A DNA stretch of 64,000 nt, from positions 1 to 64,000 of the forward strand of contig SEBV01000006.1 in NCBI GenBank assembly GCA_004172865.1. Direction: 5' to 3'. The stretch is from Gammaproteobacteria bacterium (GTDB taxonomy: Bacteria; Pseudomonadota; Gammaproteobacteria; Pseudomonadales; Cellvibrionaceae). The notes under the pieces were generated by a model. It made no database searches. It was given only the letters and a program-made list of their open reading frames with translations, and was not told where the DNA came from. Within the stretch, counting starts at the first letter, position 1; each line of letters opens with the position of its first letter. A program made the translations under genes and the position numbers. Below, in pieces: positions 38,621 to 47,782 of this stretch.

Positions 38621-38804
38621 AGTTGGCTTCACAATTATTCTTAAATAGTAAATAGAATTTAAACGACAGATCTGCCTGAAAAAACGAACTGAAATTTACA
38701 TGCTAAATAGATTAACCTATTTAATGATGCGCAACGTCAAAAAATTAAAATTTTATGCGGAGTTAAAAAATCGACATTAGCATCTCTAAAAACAGATGAA
38801 TTTT

Positions 38805-38838
38805 AAAGCTCGCACACGGGTTCCAGCATGCGAGCTTT
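38805..38838 (-). terminator. hairpin after the second TonB receptor gene
   Basis: AAAGCTCGCA (38805-38814) pairs with TGCGAGCTTT (38829-38838) over 14 bases. The leftward T-run is short, so some readthrough into the POT-peptidase genes is likely. Confidence 0.55.
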
Positions 38839-38854
38839 ATCAAATCTCCAAATT

Positions 38855-41752
38855 TTAAAAATGCATATTTACACCAAGGAATCCACTACGACCGAGAGTA
38901 TCGTAAGTCGCGGGATAAGTGTTGCCGCTGTTTTCTGCGGTGCCACCATATTCATTACCTACAATTGGCGGCTTCTTATCTAACAGGTTAGTAATACCCG
39001 CGCGCAGAGTAATGTTCTCCATCAATTCATAGCTCGCGTATAAATTGAAATAATCGTAAGCGGAAATAACTGGCGCAGCATAATCTTCAGTTGTCGCACT
39101 GCCGAGTACTAAAGCATCCTGTTTAAGCTCGCCGATGTGTTGCCAACTTAATTTCAACGTCATGGGCCCTTTTGCCCAGGTAGTTGATTGAATAAAGCGA
39201 ACTTTTGGATCTGGTCGCGTACAGGTTTTACCTACCAAACCAACGCAATCATATTCATCCAATGCAGGTGCATCTTTTTTTACACTTTCGATGGTGTTAA
39301 CAACATCCAACTGAAAAGATAACGCGCCGTATTTTTCCAAATCAAGATTGTAAGATGCCGTGACATCAACACCTTTTGTTTGCACGCGTCCCGCATTGAT
39401 AACCGATGCATCCACACCTGTTTCAGTACCACCATTTAATGAACCGGTGATTGGATTGCGATGAATCAGCGAACAGAAAGTGCCGCTTGCATCTTTTTCG
39501 TTGAGATAACATGCATCAACAATACTTTGCTCAGACAATTGCACAATCGCATTTTTAATTTCGATATCGTAATAATCTACCGATAGTGAAAGCGGAATTG
39601 CGCTGGAGTTATAAATAAAACCAAAAGTCACTGTGTCGGCTTTTTCAGGTGTTAATGCTGTGTTGCCGCCGATGTAATTGTTAACCTGGCCCGCAATAAT
39701 ACTGTTGAACGCGCCTACTTTACCGACTGGCACACCGGTTCCCTGACAGGTGGCAACTAAAGTTGGATCGCTCGCTGCTTCAGGGTCAGAACAATAGTCA
39801 TCGCTCAAGTCGCCAATGCTGGAAGTTTTCGGCAAACCAATTTCGCGCATGTTAGGCGCTCTAACGGCGTGTTGGAAAAGTGAACGTAATCTAAACTCAT
39901 TGTTAATTGCCCACTCACCACCAAACTTATAACTGGTGCTGTTAAAGTCATTAGTGACTTTGCCCGCATTGCTAACTGTGTTGGTGTAATCAGAACCGCG
40001 CACAGCCGCTTCGAGTGTAATCGCTTTTGCGAAGGCAGCATTTTCAATAATAGGAATGCGTGTTTCAGCAAAATATTCAGTCACTTTAATACTGGCGTTA
40101 ACCGGTGAGCTTGCGCCATAACCTATGGTATTGCCGGTAGCGTAATTTTGATCAGGATGGTTCTCTGCCGCTTCCTCGCGATATTCCGCACCTACGGCGA
40201 AACCTATAGCGTGGCTCGCAAATGGAATTGTTAACGGCGTATCGCCGGACACAGAACCACCATAAATAGTTTGTGTGGTTTCATTGGTTTCATTCAAATT
40301 CAAACGAATAAAATTGGCCATTTCGTCGGTAATTTTTCCAGGGCCATAATAATCCACCGGCACACAACCACCGCTAGGATCCTGGCAAACAATTTCGCCA
40401 GTGTCAGGGTCTGTAACGGCAAGCATCGCTTGTTGCGTTGCACTCAAGCTTGCGTCATTAAGAAAGTTTTGCGTGCGCGATGTTCTGCCATCTTCAACAA
40501 AAATTTCCCAATCAATATTGTTGCCAAAATTACCGCGCAAACCTGCTTCAAATTGCATGGTGGTATTTTGATATTTTGATTCACGATTTCCCAGTTCAGT
40601 TAAGCGTCGACCAAATTGAATATCCACTAAGCCGTCGTTTTGTGCAGCTCCCGGCTCAATTGCATCCAGCCCCGCTAATACAGCTTGATCTTCGGCAGAT
40701 AAATAAGGGTTGTCGGTATTGAGTTGGTAGTTGTAGAAAAAAGTGCCCGTTGGCGCTATAACGGTATCTACACGATTATTAGCAAATGAAATGCGTGAAA
40801 AAAATTCCACTTCATCGGTAATTTTGTAATTTGCTAATACGGTTGCCGTATATTTTTCCTGCGGAGTTTGAAATAAATTGTACGGGTTAAAGTTAAATGA
40901 TTTAACGTCGCTGGTTAATTTTCCGTTGTCGTCAAACTGCAAAGGGTCATCAACCCCAACACCGAATGCAGGAACATTTTCAGACGTATAAATAGTACCG
41001 TTAGGATGAGTAGTACTACCGCCTTCTTCCAATAAATTATCTAACTGGAACTCGGAAAATTTACGCGCGCCTTGATAGACCGCCGCTTTTTTCGAGTAAG
41101 ACATACTCGCCACAATATTGCCGCGACCATCATTTATATTGCCCCCAAAGGTGAGGCTCATATCGCTACCTTTGCCGTCATTTTCAAAGGTAGATGAGCG
41201 AGAATAATCAAATTCAACGCCTTCAAAATTCTTTTTCATAATAAAGTTTACAACGCCGCCTACCGCGTCTGAGCCGTACACCGCAGAGGCTCCGCCGGTG
41301 ATAACTTCAACACGCTCAAGCAGCGCAGTGGGGATCATAGAAAGATCAACAAAACCTTGATAGTCGTAAGGGGTAAAGCGTTTTCCATCGACAAGAACGA
41401 GCGTTCTTTCTTCGCCCAAATTACGCAAATCTACGGTTGAGGCGCCATCATTTCCATTATTAGTATTGGAGCCAATTGCGGCTACAAAGCGTGGATCGCT
41501 ACGTAAAAATTCTTCAGGATTTGTTGTGTTTGCCAGCTTAAGTGCTTGCGAATCGATAACCGAGATTGGACTGTTAGATGAAAGCTCAGGCCTTTTAATC
41601 CGAGAACCCGTTACGACAATTTCTTCAGCGCCCACGGCATCCGCCGGCGCCTCGGCATGAACGAGTGGCGACACCGCCATTAAAACTCCCGAGCAAACAA
41701 TTGCATGAATTGCTGTAGCCAAATATGACTTTTCTCTCGATTTTTCTATCAT
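38855..41752 (-). CDS. TonB-dependent outer-membrane receptor, probably for peptides
   Basis: This 965-aa receptor has a signal peptide ending near VHAEAP, a TonB box-like EEIVVTGSRIKRP, a plug domain (about 60-170, with LRNLGEERTLVLVDGKRFTP and GGASAVYGSDAVGGVVNF) and a beta-barrel ending in Phe (GVNMHF). It is similar in layout to the receptor at 11.6-14.6 kb, and the plug motifs are close paralogues. It precedes POT and M2 dipeptidase genes on the same strand, so I infer that it brings peptides across the outer membrane. That specificity is inference only. Confidence 0.93.
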   Translation of the reverse strand: MIEKSREKSYLATAIHAIVCSGVLMAVSPLVHAEAPADAVGAEEIVVTGSRIKRPELSSNSPISVIDSQALKLANTTNPEEFLRSDPRFVAAIGSNTNNGNDGASTVDLRNLGEERTLVLVDGKRFTPYDYQGFVDLSMIPTALLERVEVITGGASAVYGSDAVGGVVNFIMKKNFEGVEFDYSRSSTFENDGKGSDMSLTFGGNINDGRGNIVASMSYSKKAAVYQGARKFSEFQLDNLLEEGGSTTHPNGTIYTSENVPAFGVGVDDPLQFDDNGKLTSDVKSFNFNPYNLFQTPQEKYTATVLANYKITDEVEFFSRISFANNRVDTVIAPTGTFFYNYQLNTDNPYLSAEDQAVLAGLDAIEPGAAQNDGLVDIQFGRRLTELGNRESKYQNTTMQFEAGLRGNFGNNIDWEIFVEDGRTSRTQNFLNDASLSATQQAMLAVTDPDTGEIVCQDPSGGCVPVDYYGPGKITDEMANFIRLNLNETNETTQTIYGGSVSGDTPLTIPFASHAIGFAVGAEYREEAAENHPDQNYATGNTIGYGASSPVNASIKVTEYFAETRIPIIENAAFAKAITLEAAVRGSDYTNTVSNAGKVTNDFNSTSYKFGGEWAINNEFRLRSLFQHAVRAPNMREIGLPKTSSIGDLSDDYCSDPEAASDPTLVATCQGTGVPVGKVGAFNSIIAGQVNNYIGGNTALTPEKADTVTFGFIYNSSAIPLSLSVDYYDIEIKNAIVQLSEQSIVDACYLNEKDASGTFCSLIHRNPITGSLNGGTETGVDASVINAGRVQTKGVDVTASYNLDLEKYGALSFQLDVVNTIESVKKDAPALDEYDCVGLVGKTCTRPDPKVRFIQSTTWAKGPMTLKLSWQHIGELKQDALVLGSATTEDYAAPVISAYDYFNLYASYELMENITLRAGITNLLDKKPPIVGNEYGGTAENSGNTYPATYDTLGRSGFLGVNMHF

Positions 41753-42253
41753 CAGTATTTCTCCTCAAGTTTTCACTTAAAAAATAAAAGCGTTTACAAC
41801 GACGCCGGTATCAGAAACATAAAAGTAGCGCGCACGCGACCGCAGCGAGATGTCGCAGGAGCATTCGCTAAATCAGGTTATTGACGAAAAAATTTAGGTA
41901 GATATAAACCCACGAAATTTCTAAAAAAATTTATGAGGGCACGACAGTAAAGAATGACGATAAATTCAGAATGAATTTAAGCCGAGGGGACAATGCTTAT
42001 TCCGTGCCACTTAGCATATAAATATATTTTTGTACTAAGAACGTGAAGAACAGCCTAATATTTTTTTGAAGCGAGTGAAAAACATACTTATTTGGTCAGG
42101 TTTTTACATGAGAATGGAATTGGATACTTACGGTGCTGGGCATAGCATTCTACAAATCGGTAATTATCCCTATTTACGAGCATGGGGCGCACCAATTTAA
42201 AGCGGGGATATATAAGACAGAAATTCTTGATTAATCGTTCAACTTAAATTTTT
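41753..42253. other. 500-bp region upstream of the TonB receptor gene
   Basis: This stretch should hold the receptor promoter near its left end. The rest is A/T-rich and mostly featureless. It has one short rightward ORF (42108-42200) with a weak ribosome-binding site, listed separately. No strong hairpin, repeat or RNA gene was seen. Confidence 0.45.
42108..42200 (+). CDS. possible 30-residue ORF
   Basis: ATG at 42108, with AGG about 8 bases upstream, opens a 30-residue frame beginning MRMELDTYGAGHSILQ and ending in a Tyr/Trp-containing stretch (YPYLRAWGAPI). It stands alone between the TonB receptor and HAD-IIA genes. No signal peptide or family is recognised and no modifying enzyme is near. 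It may be chance. Confidence 0.15.
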   Translation: MRMELDTYGAGHSILQIGNYPYLRAWGAPI

Positions 42254-43060
42254 TTATTTTGAATCTTTTAATACTGATAGATCTTCCACAAACTCAACCA
42301 CTGAGTCAGACACCATAAATGGCTTAACACCGGACTGTTCAAAATAGTTTTGCCGAAATTTTCCAGTTTTAACAAGGCAGCCGCGAATGCCGAACAATTG
42401 CGCACCATTAACATCGCTATCTACATCATCGCCAACCATAATGGAATCTTGTGCTCTCGCATTGGCAGAATCCAAAACTCGCTGAAAAAAATCCGGATTG
42501 GGCTTACCCATAACACGTGCTGGTTTGCTGCATACATATTCGAGACCCGCCACAAAAAAACCTATATCTGCTTTTAAACCTTTATCAGTTTGCCAGAAAC
42601 GATTTTTATGTAGCGCAATTAATTCTGCACCGCCGTGGATTACATTGAACAAACGGTTAATTAACGTCAAATCCCACCGGTTGCCAATATCACCGAGCAC
42701 AACTGCATCGGGAGATTCTTCATCCCACTCGAATTCGTTGAAATCACTTTTGATAGCGTCGGCAACGACGGGCCAAATACGCAGCGGTTTATTGCGTTGC
42801 TGTTGTAGATTTTTAAGTTCAAGTGCGGCGGCAACCGGCGCACTGATAAGTTCGTCATCATTCAATTCAAAATTAAAACCGCGCATTTGCGCTACTAATT
42901 CTGCTTGGGATTTAGTGGTGGTATTCGTAATAAAACGCAGCTGAAAACCTTGTATGCGCAATTGTGCGATGGCCAAAACCGCGCCGGGAATTACCTGATT
43001 GCCGGTGTAAAGCGTACCATCGAGATCAAACATAATAAGTTGCGGATGATTAGTCGTCAT
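42254..43060 (-). CDS. HAD-IIA family phosphatase (NagD-like)
   Basis: This protein of about 268 aa starts with motif I LIMFDLDGTLYTGNQVIPGA and has FITNTTTKS (motif II), the C2-type cap in the middle, KPNPDFFQRVL, and motif IV MVGDDVDSDVNGAQLFGIRG. This is the NagD/phospholysine phosphohistidine phosphatase group, which dephosphorylates small sugars or nucleotides. The start at 43060 has GGGAGC 6 bases upstream; the ATG at 43078 has none. It is followed upstream, on the same strand, by the LysR gene with a 77-bp gap. Confidence 0.88.
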   Translation of the reverse strand: MTTNHPQLIMFDLDGTLYTGNQVIPGAVLAIAQLRIQGFQLRFITNTTTKSQAELVAQMRGFNFELNDDELISAPVAAALELKNLQQQRNKPLRIWPVVADAIKSDFNEFEWDEESPDAVVLGDIGNRWDLTLINRLFNVIHGGAELIALHKNRFWQTDKGLKADIGFFVAGLEYVCSKPARVMGKPNPDFFQRVLDSANARAQDSIMVGDDVDSDVNGAQLFGIRGCLVKTGKFRQNYFEQSGVKPFMVSDSVVEFVEDLSVLKDSK

Positions 43061-43137
43061 GATCAGCTCCCTTATCAAGCTACCGAGAATTGTCGCCCAA
43101 CTATAACGCTATTTTTAATAAAGCAAACATCATGCAA

Positions 43138-44067
43138 TTAAAGCGTAGTGTTTATCGCAGGAATATTCAGAGCATCCGCGCGGGCTTTTAAGGCCGCAAT
43201 TAACACACTGACCTTATGCGATGGCTGCGCACTTGCGGGAAATACCGCGTAAATCCCGCCCCCCATTAGCGACCATTCGGGCACCAAACGAATCAGCCGC
43301 CCGGCGGCAATATCTTCCCTTACTGAAAAGTCGGGGCAAATCATAAATCCTGCTCCAGCCATGACCGCTGATTTTACTGTGGAGGATGTATTGGAAACGA
43401 TGCTCGCATTGAATCGCACAGACTCAGAAGCATGATCTGGCCGCGCAAACGTCCAATGCAGAAAGTTCGGCAGAACTGAAAGACCAACAAATGGATAGGC
43501 TTCCAACTCTTTCGGTGACTTGGGCAGTCCATGCGGGAATAACTCCGGAGGCGCGACGACCCACTCTTCAAAATAAGCAATTAGCGCCGCCTTATGGCTC
43601 GAATCTGCGAGGCGACCGATGCGAATGGAAACATCGACGCCCTCTGCAACCATATCCACGCGATGATCGCTGGACACAATTTCTATCTTCAACTCGGGAT
43701 TAGCGCGAGTGAGTTCCGCCGCCAATGGGCCAATCACCGTTATGCCGTAATCGATGGAAGTTGACACTCTTAATTTACCGCGCAATTGCGTGGTGTTACT
43801 GCTAGCGAGGGATATGGCCGCTTCAGTGTCCTGCAAGATTTTTTGGCAGGCCTCGTAAAATAAGGTGCCCGCCTCGGTGAGATGCAAGCGCCGTGTGGTG
43901 CGAATCAGCAAACTGCTGCCAATTTCCGCCTCCAATTTTTGCATGTGTGCGCTCACCATGGTTTTTGCCAGCCCCAACCGCTTGGCCGCCGCCGTAATAG
44001 AACCTGTTTCAACCACCGCTACAAACACGACGAGGCGATTGAGGTTGATATCGAAAAGATTTGCCAT
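43138..44067 (-). CDS. LysR-family transcriptional regulator
   Basis: This 309-aa regulator has an N-terminal winged helix-turn-helix (LVVFVAVVETGSITAAAKRLGLAKTMVS, here in two halves) and a C-terminal periplasmic-binding-like effector domain (about 95-300). The start at 44067 (MANLFDINLN) fits the family, and an AGGCG site lies upstream; a longer frame reaches 44133. It is divergent from the VOC gene at 44220 across 152 bp, the usual arrangement for a LysR protein that controls its neighbour. The effector is unknown. Confidence 0.9.
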   Translation of the reverse strand: MANLFDINLNRLVVFVAVVETGSITAAAKRLGLAKTMVSAHMQKLEAEIGSSLLIRTTRRLHLTEAGTLFYEACQKILQDTEAAISLASSNTTQLRGKLRVSTSIDYGITVIGPLAAELTRANPELKIEIVSSDHRVDMVAEGVDVSIRIGRLADSSHKAALIAYFEEWVVAPPELFPHGLPKSPKELEAYPFVGLSVLPNFLHWTFARPDHASESVRFNASIVSNTSSTVKSAVMAGAGFMICPDFSVREDIAAGRLIRLVPEWSLMGGGIYAVFPASAQPSHKVSVLIAALKARADALNIPAINTTL

Positions 44068-44219
44068 GACGCCTATTGTCCATTTAAAGAGAGCATTCGT
44101 GTAAAGATTAGCAAGCTTGAACGCACAATGCATCCACTCAGACCTCTATGCGTTAGCGCACAGACCTGCCCACAGCGCGCGCGTAATTTTGATTAATCCA
44201 TACATAAGGAGCTGCGGTG

Positions 44220-44576
44220 ATGAATATTCAAAATGCGCTTGCAAGCCTTGCCGTTAAAGACCTAAGAGCATCGAGCAAATGGTACCAGGCGTTATTCGAG
44301 CGCCCGGCGGATTCAGTGCCTATGCCTGAAGTTGCCGAATGGCACTTTGAGCGCGGCGGCTGGCTGCAGGTTTATCAAACTACGGATCGCATAGGTGTTG
44401 GTTCGGTGACTTTGGCCGTTGCAGACATTGCAGCACAAATAGAATCGTTGAAAAAACTCGGTATAGACCCTGGTAAAGAAGTTGATACTGAAAAAGTAAA
44501 ACTGGTAATGATTAAAGATCCCGATGGCAACAGCATTGCTTTTGCGCAGGCGAAAGATGCGAGCATCGCGCAATAA
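44220..44576 (+). CDS. VOC (glyoxalase/dioxygenase-fold) protein
   Basis: This 118-aa protein is a single VOC domain with two beta-alpha-beta3 modules: ALASLAVKDLRASSKWYQALF at the start and DPDGNSIAFAQ at the end. Glyoxalase-type metal ligands are not all obvious. Binding or resistance functions are as likely as catalysis. ATG 44220, with AAGGAG 8 bases upstream, was preferred to the adjoining GTG. It is the first rightward gene facing the LysR regulator. Confidence 0.78.
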   Translation: MNIQNALASLAVKDLRASSKWYQALFERPADSVPMPEVAEWHFERGGWLQVYQTTDRIGVGSVTLAVADIAAQIESLKKLGIDPGKEVDTEKVKLVMIKDPDGNSIAFAQAKDASIAQ

Positions 44577-44623
44577 ATTGTCAGCCTTTTAATTTATTCA
44601 AAACAATTTACGTGGAGAAATTT

Positions 44624-45124
44624 ATGGCCATCACTCAAAAAATTAATCCCTGTTTATGGTTTGACGATAATGCAGAAGCAGCGGTGAATTTTTATCTTTC
44701 CATTTTTGAGGATTCACGAATTGTAAAAGTCGTTCATTACGGCGAGGCTGGTTTTGAGTTTCATAAAAAGCCTGCTGGTGCAGTTATGACTATTTCTTTT
44801 GAATTAAATGGACAAGTGTTTACCGCACTGAATGGTGGCCCCAATTTTAAATTTAACGAAGCGATTTCGCTCGAAGTGAATTGCGAAACCCAGGAAGAAG
44901 TTGATCACTATTGGGATAAATTATCGGAAGGTGGCGATGAAACTGCTCAGCAATGCGGTTGGCTAAAAGATAAGTACGGCCTCTCGTGGCAAATCGTTCC
45001 AGCATTGGTTAACGAATTAGTTAGCGATGTGAATTACGAAAAATCCCAACGCGCGATGAACGCGATCCTGCAAATGAAAAAAATAGATATTGCCGAATTA
45101 AAGCGCGCCGCTGAAAACGAATAA
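44624..45124 (+). CDS. PhnB-like VOC protein
   Basis: This 166-aa protein begins AITQKINPCLWFDDNAEAA and contains VNFYLSIF, FTALNGGPNFKFNEAISL and GWLKDKYGLSWQIVP, all typical of the PhnB / 3-demethylubiquinone-9 methyltransferase-like VOC group. That older name is misleading: no methyltransferase fold is present. GGAG lies 6 bases upstream of the chosen ATG. It follows the first VOC gene by 47 bp. Function is not established. Confidence 0.82.
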   Translation: MAITQKINPCLWFDDNAEAAVNFYLSIFEDSRIVKVVHYGEAGFEFHKKPAGAVMTISFELNGQVFTALNGGPNFKFNEAISLEVNCETQEEVDHYWDKLSEGGDETAQQCGWLKDKYGLSWQIVPALVNELVSDVNYEKSQRAMNAILQMKKIDIAELKRAAENE

Positions 45125-45274
45125 CCCTCCAACACTGTTTGCAAGCAAGCAGCATTGTCCATTTAGAGTGAACGCAGATTTATATTTATAGTGACTTATC
45201 AGGACAATCCTCCATAGTCATACTGGCCTCACTGAATCGTCAGTTAATCTTCCTAACATATTTGGAGAGTCATT

Positions 45275-45886
45275 ATGAAAGTTGCATTGATCGGTGCTAC
45301 CGGTTTTATTGGCCAATACATTCTTACCGAAGCGGTTGCACGTAAACATCAAGTGACAGCACTTGTGCGCGATACAGCAAAAGTTGCACCTGCGGAAAAC
45401 GTGAAAGCACAACAACTACAAATCAACGACAGCAAGGCAGTAAGCGCTGCGTTAGCTGGTCACGATGCGGCCATTATATCGTTACACCACGAGGGCCTGA
45501 ATTTGCATGCCTTGGTAGACGCCGTTAAAGCTTCAGGTGTTCCTCGCTTGTTAGTCGTTGGCGGAGCAGGTAGCCTGGAAGTTGCACCTGGTGTGCAAGT
45601 AGTAGATACGCCAGATTTTCCCGCCGAATGGAAGGCAACTGCGCTTGCAGCACGCGAATTTTTGAATATTTTGCGCGGTGAAAAAAATCTCGACTGGACT
45701 TACCTGTCGCCTTCTGCGTTTATCGAACCTGGCGAACGCACTGGTAAATTTCGATTAGGCACAGAACAATTATTGTTGGACGAAAAAGGCGAAAGTCGCA
45801 TCTCAAATCAGGACTACGCTGTTGCATTAATCGATGAACTCGAAAATCCATCGCACAGCCAAACACGCTTTACCGTAGGCTACTAA
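45275..45886 (+). CDS. NAD(P)-binding oxidoreductase-like protein
   Basis: This 203-aa Rossmann protein of the NmrA/YwnB atypical SDR type has the nucleotide motif KVALIGATGFIGQYIL, VTALVRD, and LLVVGGAGSLEV. The C-terminal half has DWTYLSPSAFIEPGERTGKFRLG, common in this group. The catalytic Tyr-x-x-x-Lys of classical SDRs is absent. Similar proteins sense or reduce quinones or flavins. A GGAGAG site lies 6 bases upstream. It is 150 bp after the PhnB-like gene. Confidence 0.82.
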   Translation: MKVALIGATGFIGQYILTEAVARKHQVTALVRDTAKVAPAENVKAQQLQINDSKAVSAALAGHDAAIISLHHEGLNLHALVDAVKASGVPRLLVVGGAGSLEVAPGVQVVDTPDFPAEWKATALAAREFLNILRGEKNLDWTYLSPSAFIEPGERTGKFRLGTEQLLLDEKGESRISNQDYAVALIDELENPSHSQTRFTVGY

Positions 45887-46044
45887 TGTTCTACTAAAGA
45901 ATTGCGCGATTTTTTTTGCTGTGATGGAAAATCTTTAAGTGAGCTAACAGCTTAATTTAAGCTGTTACTCACACCTGAGTTACGCCATACTTGTTCCGCA
46001 AATATTAAGACGTAAACAGAAAAAATTACATTAAGGATTCAGTG

Positions 46045-46533
46045 ATGAAAAAAATCTCCACGTTTTTATTTCTCAGCGCTTTATTAAGTTTTCCACTCGC
46101 AAGCCATGCGCAACACGCAGTTACCGCAGTAAAAGATCATAAGCCCTTGCTGGCAAGCACCGACCCAAAACTCGCTGCCAATAAAAAGCTGGTTTACGAT
46201 TTTTGGCGCGAAGTACTCGAAGCTGGTCATATGGAATTAGCGCCGAAATATTTGACAGAAAGCTACATTCAACACAACCCGAATGTGGGCAGCGGGCGCG
46301 ATGCATTTATCGCATTTTTTTCCAAATTCAAAAAACCGCAAGCCATCGAAAACAAAATCACCAGACCTTTAGTAACTATCACTGCAGAGTGCGATTTAGT
46401 GACGCTGACGTTTGTAAGTGAGCTTAAAGATCCTGATGATGCGACCAAAACTTACACCACTACCTGGTTCGATATGTTCCGCATCGAAAACGGAAAAATC
46501 GCCGAACATTGGGATTCCAGCCTTAAACTTTAA
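46045..46533 (+). CDS. secreted SnoaL-like (NTF2-fold) protein
   Basis: This 162-aa protein has a signal peptide (about 1-21, ending ASHAQ) and an NTF2-like domain (about 45-160) with KKLVYDFWREVLEAGHMELAP, YIQHNPNVGSGRDAF and TWFDMFRIENGKIAEHWD. The His-Asn and C-terminal HWD positions match the SnoaL polyketide-cyclase-like pocket, but secreted members have no known reaction. TAAGGA lies 8 bases before ATG 46045. It is the last gene of the LysR-divergent series and is closed by a terminator. Confidence 0.82.
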   Translation: MKKISTFLFLSALLSFPLASHAQHAVTAVKDHKPLLASTDPKLAANKKLVYDFWREVLEAGHMELAPKYLTESYIQHNPNVGSGRDAFIAFFSKFKKPQAIENKITRPLVTITAECDLVTLTFVSELKDPDDATKTYTTTWFDMFRIENGKIAEHWDSSLKL

Positions 46534-46560
46534 GTACGTCGATAGCTATATATAATCCAT

Positions 46561-46592
46561 AAAGGAGCCAATGGTGGCTCCTTTACTTTTTT
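46561..46592 (+). terminator. intrinsic terminator after the SnoaL-like gene
   Basis: AAAGGAGCCA-ATGG-TGGCTCCTTT forms a perfect 10-bp stem followed by ACTTTTTT. Confidence 0.88.
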
Positions 46593-46670
46593 GTATCCCC
46601 AAGCGTTTCGCCACGACAGTGTTAAACGTTATACTCGCGACTTTTCCACGTTTTCAGGAGACGATTCGCA

Positions 46671-47723
46671 ATGTCGAAGTTTTGGAGTCAGGTGGTGCGC
46701 GAGCTGGAACCCTATGTTCCCGGCGAACAACCGCAAATTGATGGCTTGATCAAGCTCAATACCAACGAAAGCCCTTACCCGCCTTCGCCTGAAGTTATCA
46801 AGTTGATGACTCATGACGCTATTGATCGCTTGCGACTTTACCCTGATCCAAACTCCAAAAAACTCAAAAACACTATCGCGGAATATCACAGCATAAATGC
46901 TGAACAAGTATTTGTAGGCAACGGTAGCGATGAAGTGTTGGCGCTGGCATTTATGGCATTTTTCCAGCAGGAAAAACCTTTGCTGTTCCCGGACATTAGC
47001 TACAGTTTTTATCCTGTTTACTGCAAATTATTTGGAATAAATTTCAACACCCTTGCACTGCGCGATGATTTCACGATCAATCTCAGTGATTATACAGCCA
47101 ACAATGGCGGAATTATTTTCCCAAATCCAAATGCGCCAACTGCGATTGGAAAACCATTAGCGGATATTGAAACGCTGCTGAAAACCAATACAGAAACCGT
47201 GGTAGTCGTAGATGAAGCCTACATCGATTTTGGTGGCGAAACGGCTATTGGCTTGATTGATAAATATCCCAATTTGCTAGTGGTGCAAACCTTGTCGAAA
47301 TCCCGCTCGCTGGCTGGGTTACGCGTTGGTTTTGCGGTGGGCAATAAAGATTTAATTACAGCACTGGATCGCGTAAAGAATTCATTTAATTCCTACCCGC
47401 TTGATCGTCTCGCAGAAGTTGCAACTGTGGCTGCATTTGAAGATGATGCTTACTTTAAAAGCTGTCGCGATAAAATAATCGCTACCCGTGAATGGACAGT
47501 GACAGAGCTTGAAGCGCTTGATTTTCATGTGTTGCCATCGCAAGCGAATTTTGTGTTTGCGAAACCGAGACACAAAAATGCGGCGGAGCTTGCGCAATAT
47601 CTTCGCGAGCACAAAATTTTGGTGCGCTATTTTAATGCGCCGCGTATCAATGAATTTTTACGCATTACCATTGGTACGCCGGAGCAAATGCACAGCTTGA
47701 TTGATGTATTAAAAACGGTGTAA
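46671..47723 (+). CDS. hisC: histidinol-phosphate aminotransferase
   Basis: HisC converts imidazole-acetol phosphate to histidinol phosphate in histidine synthesis. The 350-aa class II-type PLP enzyme has [47 protein letters not shown] and the PLP lysine in [20 protein letters not shown] 46671 is preceded by CAGGAGACG, a good ribosome-binding site. The gene stands alone between terminators rather than in a his operon, as in many Gammaproteobacteria. Confidence 0.95.
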   Translation: MSKFWSQVVRELEPYVPGEQPQIDGLIKLNTNESPYPPSPEVIKLMTHDAIDRLRLYPDPNSKKLKNTIAEYHSINAEQVFVGNGSDEVLALAFMAFFQQEKPLLFPDISYSFYPVYCKLFGINFNTLALRDDFTINLSDYTANNGGIIFPNPNAPTAIGKPLADIETLLKTNTETVVVVDEAYIDFGGETAIGLIDKYPNLLVVQTLSKSRSLAGLRVGFAVGNKDLITALDRVKNSFNSYPLDRLAEVATVAAFEDDAYFKSCRDKIIATREWTVTELEALDFHVLPSQANFVFAKPRHKNAAELAQYLREHKILVRYFNAPRINEFLRITIGTPEQMHSLIDVLKTV

Positions 47724-47734
47724 TTGTTTCGGCC

Positions 47735-47777
47735 AAAAAAATGCCTGACTCATAAAATATGAGTCAGGCATTTTTTT
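47735..47777. terminator. bidirectional terminator between hisC and the STAS-like gene
   Basis: ATGCCTGACTCAT/ATGAGTCAGGCAT is a 13-bp perfect stem with a 5-base loop, flanked by seven A and seven T residues. It serves the convergent genes on both sides. Confidence 0.92.
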
Positions 47778-47782
47778 GCGTA

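Noticed and set aside
44624-45124. 3-demethylubiquinone-9 3-methyltransferase
   Set aside because: This old family label is common for PhnB-like VOC proteins, but the sequence has no methyltransferase motif.
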